From positions 1-18,028 of the forward strand of contig CALCIC010000880.1 of the NCBI GenBank assembly GCA_937907405.1: DNA of 18,028 nt, written 5' to 3'. Numbering within the stretch: position 1 is the first letter of the stretch; the number at the start of each line of letters is the position of its first letter. Below the pieces are notes generated by a model. That model was not told the DNA's origin, did not search any database, and saw nothing but the letters and a program-made list of their open reading frames with translations. Of this stretch, positions 14,640 through 18,028 are shown piece after piece. The translations under genes were made by a program, and so were the position numbers. This stretch comes from an uncultured Isosphaeraceae bacterium (GTDB lineage Bacteria; Planctomycetota; Planctomycetia; Isosphaerales; Isosphaeraceae).

Positions 14640-15953
14640 GCCGGTACTCTGACTAAGGCCGACGGGGTGCGTCAGATCCCGTAAAACAGAGGGTTCGGGC
14701 TTCATGCTCGATTGAGCATCCGAACCCGTCGTCACGTCAGAACCCGACACATCCCGACTCGAAACGTCCCCTGCGGTGGGCAAATAGTGGGCAAAGACTT
14801 TGCTTATGGGTTGAACGTCCGTACCCGTCGCGGCCAGTTTCTCGGGCTTCGGCTCGGGTTCGCCACCCAGATCGGGGAGGGCTTCCACCGCGCCCGAGAC
14901 GTCGTGCAAGCTCGCCTTGGCGTAGATGCCGATCGTCAGGCTTGGCGTCGAATGCCGCGCGAGCGTCTGGCACGTCTTGACGCTGGCTCCGCTCGAAACG
15001 AGATGGGAGATGTAGGTTCCTCGAAGCGCGTGGAAGTCGACGATTCCCGAGCCGGTCTCATAGGGGACGCCAGCGGCTTCCAAGTCGATCCGAATCATGT
15101 CGGCCGTCCGTTTGGTCATCCCGTCGAATACGGGCCTCTCAGGGGCCTTGGAAGCCAGCCAGGGGCGCAGGCGATCGGCGAGACTCTGGGGGAGGGGTTG
15201 CACCGCTTCGCGGCCGTTTTTGGAGTAGCAGGCTTCGACGGTGGCGGTCGGCTGGCGGGATGCCAGGTCGAATCGCTCGGGGGTCAGGGTGGCGAGTTCG
15301 TCGGCTCGGAAGCCGGTCCCCAGAGCCAGGGCGTAGAGCATCGAGCGATCGGGGCCGGACAACCCCAGCGCTTCGGGGCCTTGGCGGGCGGCTTCCACGA
15401 GACGAGTGCATTCCTCGTGGGTCAAAGCGCGACGACGGCGGCGGCGGTCGGCTTCGGCGTTGCTCGTGCTCAGATGGGCGAGATGATGCTCTCGGGCGCG
15501 GCCGTCCTTCCAGAGCCAGCGAGAGAACGCCTTGACGGCTCGAATATGGTGGTTGAGCGTTTCGGCCGATCGCCCCTCGCTTCGGAGAACGGCGAGTGCG
15601 TCCAGCGACTTGGACAGCGAGAAATCCGAGATGCGGCGGGCCTTGGCCAATTCCAGGACGTGGCGCGTCCGCGATTCCGTGACTTTAGCGTGCCTCTCGG
15701 TCCCGCCCTTGGCCAAGAGCATCTTGCCGAAGTCGCTCAAATGCTCAGTCAGGGGCCGCGCCTCGTGGTTGCGGTACGCTTCAGCTTTGGGGTCGACCAG
15801 CTTCGCCCTGACCTTCGCGGCCCGCGCTTCAGCGGCTCGGGCAAGTTCCTCAGTCGCTCGCTTGTCAGAGCAGCCCTTCGCCTCTCGCTTGACGCCGTTC
15901 TCGTCAACGAATCGGTAGTACCATGTCTTGCCGCGTTTTCGTAGACTGGCCAT
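14556..15953 (-). CDS. tyrosine site-specific integrase
   Basis: A 465-residue tyrosine recombinase. The start MASLRKRGKTWYYRFVDENG is the usual Arm-binding N-terminus; AGGAG (minus strand, 15962-15966) lies 8 nt before the ATG. A SAM-like core-binding domain spans about 65-165. The catalytic residues are all visible: R216 (GTGFRADEL), K245 (CYSKNGR), H308 and R311 (FHALRGTYISH), H334 (LARHSTPSLT), Y344 (IGIYAKAS). The protein should be active by sequence. After about residue 360 comes a low-complexity tail rich in Pro, Glu, Ser, and Asp. Residues 436-464 are the antisense of tRNA-Leu (GGGIRTHTRVPP is the usual trace of such read-through). The stop lies 4 bp beyond the tRNA 5' end. It is probably the last gene of a minus-strand operon with the primase and DUF3987 genes. 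Confidence 0.93.
   Translation of the reverse strand: MASLRKRGKTWYYRFVDENGVKREAKGCSDKRATEELARAAEARAAKVRAKLVDPKAEAYRNHEARPLTEHLSDFGKMLLAKGGTERHAKVTESRTRHVLELAKARRISDFSLSKSLDALAVLRSEGRSAETLNHHIRAVKAFSRWLWKDGRAREHHLAHLSTSNAEADRRRRRRALTHEECTRLVEAARQGPEALGLSGPDRSMLYALALGTGFRADELATLTPERFDLASRQPTATVEACYSKNGREAVQPLPQSLADRLRPWLASKAPERPVFDGMTKRTADMIRIDLEAAGVPYETGSGIVDFHALRGTYISHLVSSGASVKTCQTLARHSTPSLTIGIYAKASLHDVSGAVEALPDLGGEPEPKPEKLAATGTDVQPISKVFAHYLPTAGDVSSRDVSGSDVTTGSDAQSSMKPEPSVLRDLTHPVGLSQSTGGGIRTHTRVPPERILSPQRLPFRHAGS
14562..14646 (+). tRNA. tRNA-Leu (anticodon TAA)
   Basis: An 85-nt class II tRNA. Anticodon stem GAGGA/TCCTC encloses CTTAAAA, anticodon TAA at 14595-14597. The T arm is GTGGG-TTCGAAT-CCCAC (14622-14638), identical to that of tRNA-Ser. 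Acceptor GCCGGCG faces CGCCGGT, so the first pair is G1-U72, with discriminator A at 14646; CCA is not encoded. Its 3' end abuts the integrase-bearing element, and the integrase frame covers the whole gene on the other strand. The 3' part is the probable attachment site. Confidence 0.95.
14691..14727. repeat. two-step hairpin inside the integrase 3' region
   Basis: Outer arms GGGTTCGG (14691-14698) and CCGAACCC (14720-14727) and inner arms ATGCTC (14704-14709) and GAGCAT (14714-14719) nest around a GATT loop, with a 5-nt bulge on one side. It sits 45 bp from the tRNA end, where an integrase arm site or a transcription stop could lie. It is in the low-complexity tail of the integrase frame. 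Confidence 0.55.
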
Positions 15954-16053
15954 CGGGTTCGCTCCTATGCAGGTAGGGTCGAATCAAGGGGGCGGGGCCG
16001 GTTGCAACGGCCTCGTTTCCCGCTCCCTACGTTATCGCCACGTCGCCATTCGC

Positions 16054-17286
16054 TCAATGCGTGCAATCCGGCCGGTCGGGTCGTCCGATGAGGCGGTTGA
16101 ATTCGCGAAGCCATTCCCCAGAGGACAGCGAGGGCGGAACGAACGGCGAACCGCTCTCGGCTTGGATCGCCGCGCGTTCGGCGACGGCTTCGGCTTCGGG
16201 GTCTTCCGGCTCGTCACCCGTCGATCCCCAGCGTTGGGACGCCAGTTCCTCCCAGGGCGTCGACATGTGCAGGTATCGTCCCCAGACGTACCGGACGCGG
16301 TTGAAGCCGGTCGCGTGAAGCTCGGTCCAATCCTTGAAACCTTCGGGCGGCCGAACCCGGATCGCCCTCGCTGGCCAGCTTGCGGCGGCTCCATCCCCGG
16401 CCGCATCGGCGTCGTGCGCGACGAACCACGGCGAAGCCGAGAGGATCGCCCCCAGAACGCTCGCGTCAAGCCGCCCCGAAGCGCTCCCCAGCGTCACGAC
16501 GGATGCCATGTCGGCAAGCTCTTGACCGAGTAGCAAGGCGTCGAATTCGCCTTCCACGGCCACGAGGGGACGGCCGGGCCGGATCGATCCCAGCGAGGGG
16601 AAGACCTTCGGGCCGTCGCGAAACGCTTCAGCGTACTTCGGCTCCCTCCCTTCCGGCTGGCGGATTTTGACCAGCGTCAGACGGTCCCCGTCGAACCACG
16701 GGACGACCACCCCAGAGACTCGATAGGATCGGTCCCCGTCCCTCGTGGGAACCATTGCGGATTCGACGTACCCGAGTCGAGCCGATCGGATCGTCTCGTC
16801 AGACAAGCCCCGGCCATGCAGGTATGAAAGCGCCTCGCTTCCTTGCGGCGTCCAGAGACGTTCGGCGGCTTCGACCACGAGGTTCAAGGCGTTCTCCAGA
16901 GGAAGGCCGGACGGCTTCGCCACGGGACGCACGGCGGCCGTCGCGGCCGGGGTGAACCGTTGGACCACCTTCCCCGTCCCCCCGCTCACTGGAATGGTCC
17001 CGCTGAGTTCCGCCACGAGGCGGACGGCTTCGGGGAACGCCATGCTCGGGTTCAACCGCATGGCCAGTTCCACCGCGTCCCCGTGGCCGCATCCCGCCCA
17101 GCACTTCCAGCGCCCGCGCTCGGGGTTGATCTGGAGCGACGGGTTGCGGTCGGCATGAAACGGGCACAGCCACCACAGGCCGGAACCGCCACGCCTGCCA
17201 GAGGGTTCCCCAAGCAGGGCGACGGCCACGGTTTCCAGGCTCACTTGGCCTTTGATGGCGCGCCAGTCGAGCCGTTCGGCGGACAT
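16054..17286 (-). CDS. CHC2 zinc finger - Toprim primase-like protein
   Basis: A 410-residue DnaG-related protein, shorter than chromosomal DnaG (about 600 aa) and without a DnaB-binding C-terminal domain. The CHC2 zinc finger is C41-P-F-H44 and C62-W-A-G-C66. A Toprim domain follows: VAVE245-GE247-FDALLLG supplies the acidic residue, and VAHD292-AD294-AAGDGAA the DxD. The segment SYLHGRGLSDETIRSARLGY is the usual linker in phage and plasmid primases. It probably primes replication of the element. AGGGAGG (minus strand, 17294-17300) lies 7 nt before the ATG at 17286. It lies 69 bp after the DUF3987 gene and 100 bp before the integrase gene; no excisionase was recognised in the second gap. Confidence 0.88.
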   Translation of the reverse strand: MSAERLDWRAIKGQVSLETVAVALLGEPSGRRGGSGLWWLCPFHADRNPSLQINPERGRWKCWAGCGHGDAVELAMRLNPSMAFPEAVRLVAELSGTIPVSGGTGKVVQRFTPAATAAVRPVAKPSGLPLENALNLVVEAAERLWTPQGSEALSYLHGRGLSDETIRSARLGYVESAMVPTRDGDRSYRVSGVVVPWFDGDRLTLVKIRQPEGREPKYAEAFRDGPKVFPSLGSIRPGRPLVAVEGEFDALLLGQELADMASVVTLGSASGRLDASVLGAILSASPWFVAHDADAAGDGAAASWPARAIRVRPPEGFKDWTELHATGFNRVRYVWGRYLHMSTPWEELASQRWGSTGDEPEDPEAEAVAERAAIQAESGSPFVPPSLSSGEWLREFNRLIGRPDRPDCTH

Positions 17287-17308
17287 GATTCATCCTCCCT
17301 ACAGGCTA

Positions 17309-17387
17309 CTAGAAACACTAGAAACGCTAGAAACTCGGGTCGTCGGGGCAGGTGGTCAGGGGTTTACAGGGTTGTCAGGGTTTCTAG
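17309..17387. repeat. short direct-repeat arrays (possible iterons or operator)
   Basis: CTAGAAAC occurs three times at 17309-17316, 17318-17325, and 17327-17334, with an exact 9-bp period. An inverted copy, GTTTCTAG, is at 17380-17387. Between them CAGGG repeats at 17357, 17367, and 17376, spaced 10 and 9 bp. The array covers the gap upstream of the primase gene and the last codons of the DUF3987 gene (which encode RNPDNPVNP). Confidence 0.7.
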
Positions 17388-17964
17388 TAACCAGTAGGGC
17401 GGGATTCACGTCGTAGACGGGCGACGGCGGGCGGCCTGGCTTGGCGGTCCCTTGCGGGGCCTCTTGAACACGAATGGCGTTCGATTTGGCCAGATAAGCC
17501 AGGGCCTTGGCCAGTGGCTCGGGTTCGATCCATCGGCGGGCCTGCTTCACCTGGCTTTCGGTGAACGTCGCGCGGGCGCCGTCGCGAAGCCATGAAACGA
17601 TCGCCCGGGCGGCGGCGGCTTCTGGGCCTGCCACTCCCAGGTTGACGGCCGCATGGACGCGTTTCGCGTGGCTCTTGAAGTACGCGATGAGTCGCCATGC
17701 GTTTTCGACGTGGCGTTCGGTCGCACTGGGGACAATCGATGCGTCGGCCGTTGGATCGGCCGCATGGTCCATGAGGCAGAGGACCAGCGTCAACCGACCC
17801 GCGTACTCCCGAAGTTTCGCCCACGGCCCGCGCAGCGACGGCGGGAATCCGGGATGATTCATCTCCTCAGAATGGGCGTTGTACAGACGTTGCCAGGCGG
17901 CCTTGGCTTGTCGGGTCAGACCCGCGACGTGGGGATGTTCCGCCCCCTCGGATGAAAGGCTCAT
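17356..17964 (-). CDS. DUF3987 protein, C-terminal part only
   Basis: A 202-residue frame that matches the C-terminal third of DUF3987 proteins: LTRQAKAAWQRLYNAHSEEM, LRGPWAKLREYAGRLTLVLCLM, IAYFKSHAKRVHAA, then a winged-helix-like tail and GRPPSPVYDVNPALL. DUF3987 proteins are P-loop replication proteins of mobile elements, normally several hundred residues longer, with the ATPase core first. That core is absent. The frame is closed upstream by TAG (minus strand, at 18012-18010), and the ATG at 17964 has no ribosome site. The other minus frames also stop within the last 70 bp. Either the gene is broken just before this point or a separate upstream gene ends at the edge. The last residues, RNPDNPVNP, are a small repeat. 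Confidence 0.65.
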   Translation of the reverse strand: MSLSSEGAEHPHVAGLTRQAKAAWQRLYNAHSEEMNHPGFPPSLRGPWAKLREYAGRLTLVLCLMDHAADPTADASIVPSATERHVENAWRLIAYFKSHAKRVHAAVNLGVAGPEAAAARAIVSWLRDGARATFTESQVKQARRWIEPEPLAKALAYLAKSNAIRVQEAPQGTAKPGRPPSPVYDVNPALLVTRNPDNPVNP

Positions 17965-17966
17965 CC

Positions 17967-18024
17967 GTCTAAACCCAATGCCCGTTAGATAAGCAGAACC
18001 ACCGCCTGGCTAAAGGGTTTAGTC
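17967..18024. repeat. inverted repeat at the window edge
   Basis: GTCTAAACCC (17967-17976) and GGGTTTAGTC (18015-18024) pair at 9 of 10 positions around a 38-nt spacer. The pair lies exactly where the DUF3987 frame is lost, so it may mark the end of an insertion or a rearrangement, or be a regulatory hairpin. Confidence 0.4.
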
Positions 18025-18028
18025 GGTT

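Larger units (their letters stand above)
14622..18028. mobile_element. tRNA-Leu-integrated element, tRNA-proximal end (right end outside window)
   Basis: A tyrosine integrase gene lies immediately next to the 3' end of tRNA-Leu and is followed upstream by a CHC2/Toprim primase-like gene and a DUF3987 gene, all on the minus strand. This is the usual geometry of an element inserted into a tRNA gene that restores the tRNA 3' end. The left boundary is placed at the T arm because crossover in tRNA genes usually falls between the anticodon loop and the 3' end; the exact core cannot be read without the other end. No capsid, tail, or conjugation gene is visible, so phage, satellite, or ICE/IME cannot be told apart. 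Confidence 0.65.

Noticed and set aside
14712..15944. Plus-strand ORF of 410 codons opposite the integrase
   Set aside because: The integrase has every catalytic residue; this frame has none of any family.
16799..17293. Minus-strand ORF of 164 codons starting 7 bp before the primase ATG
   Set aside because: It overlaps the zinc-finger region of the primase in another frame and is Arg/Pro-rich nonsense; the ribosome site fits the primase ATG better.
17309..17334. The triple CTAGAAAC array as a CRISPR
   Set aside because: Units of 8 bp with 1-bp gaps have no spacers; no cas gene is near.

Overview
The window is GC-rich, bacterial, and gene-dense. It most likely comes from a planctomycete, probably close to Isosphaeraceae. 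The evidence is a secreted PSCyt1/PSCyt2(DUF1549)/PSD1(DUF1553) protein followed at once by a Tat-type DUF1501 protein, a secreted formylglycine sulfatase, and a dispersed palindromic repeat. The genus is inferred, not shown.

Layout. At 1-332 is the 3' part of a DUF5615 PIN-like gene that enters from outside the window. It converges on a secreted sulfatase (388-1875, minus). aspS (2159-3928, plus) diverges from the sulfatase. The gap at 3929-4252 holds a perfect 33-bp inverted repeat and a good sigma70-like promoter, followed by the PSCyt1/PSD1 gene (4253-7312) and the DUF1501 gene (7353-8786). cimA (citramalate synthase, 8925-10541) has its own extended -10 promoter. Behind it lies the remnant of a Uma2-type nuclease gene (10557-10866) and a second copy of the palindromic repeat. 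valS (11044-13854) and a DUF151 bifunctional-nuclease gene (13985-14380, with a near-consensus promoter) come next, then tRNA-Ser(TGA) and tRNA-Leu(TAA).

From tRNA-Leu to the right edge the window changes character. Three minus-strand genes, in transcription order a DUF3987 C-terminal piece, a CHC2/Toprim primase-like protein, and a tyrosine integrase, form the tRNA-proximal end of an integrated mobile element. The integrase ORF runs antisense through all of tRNA-Leu. The gap between the DUF3987 and primase genes carries short direct-repeat arrays that could be an operator or iterons. The far end of the element is outside the window.

How it fits together: the left 14 kb is core chromosome (two aminoacyl-tRNA synthetases, isoleucine or leucine biosynthesis, two tRNAs) mixed with planctomycete-type secreted or periplasmic degradation genes. 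The right 3.4 kb is a replication-and-integration module of an element that used tRNA-Leu as its attachment site. This element is the best candidate for something little described. Many long ORFs opposite the real genes are high-GC shadows and are left out.
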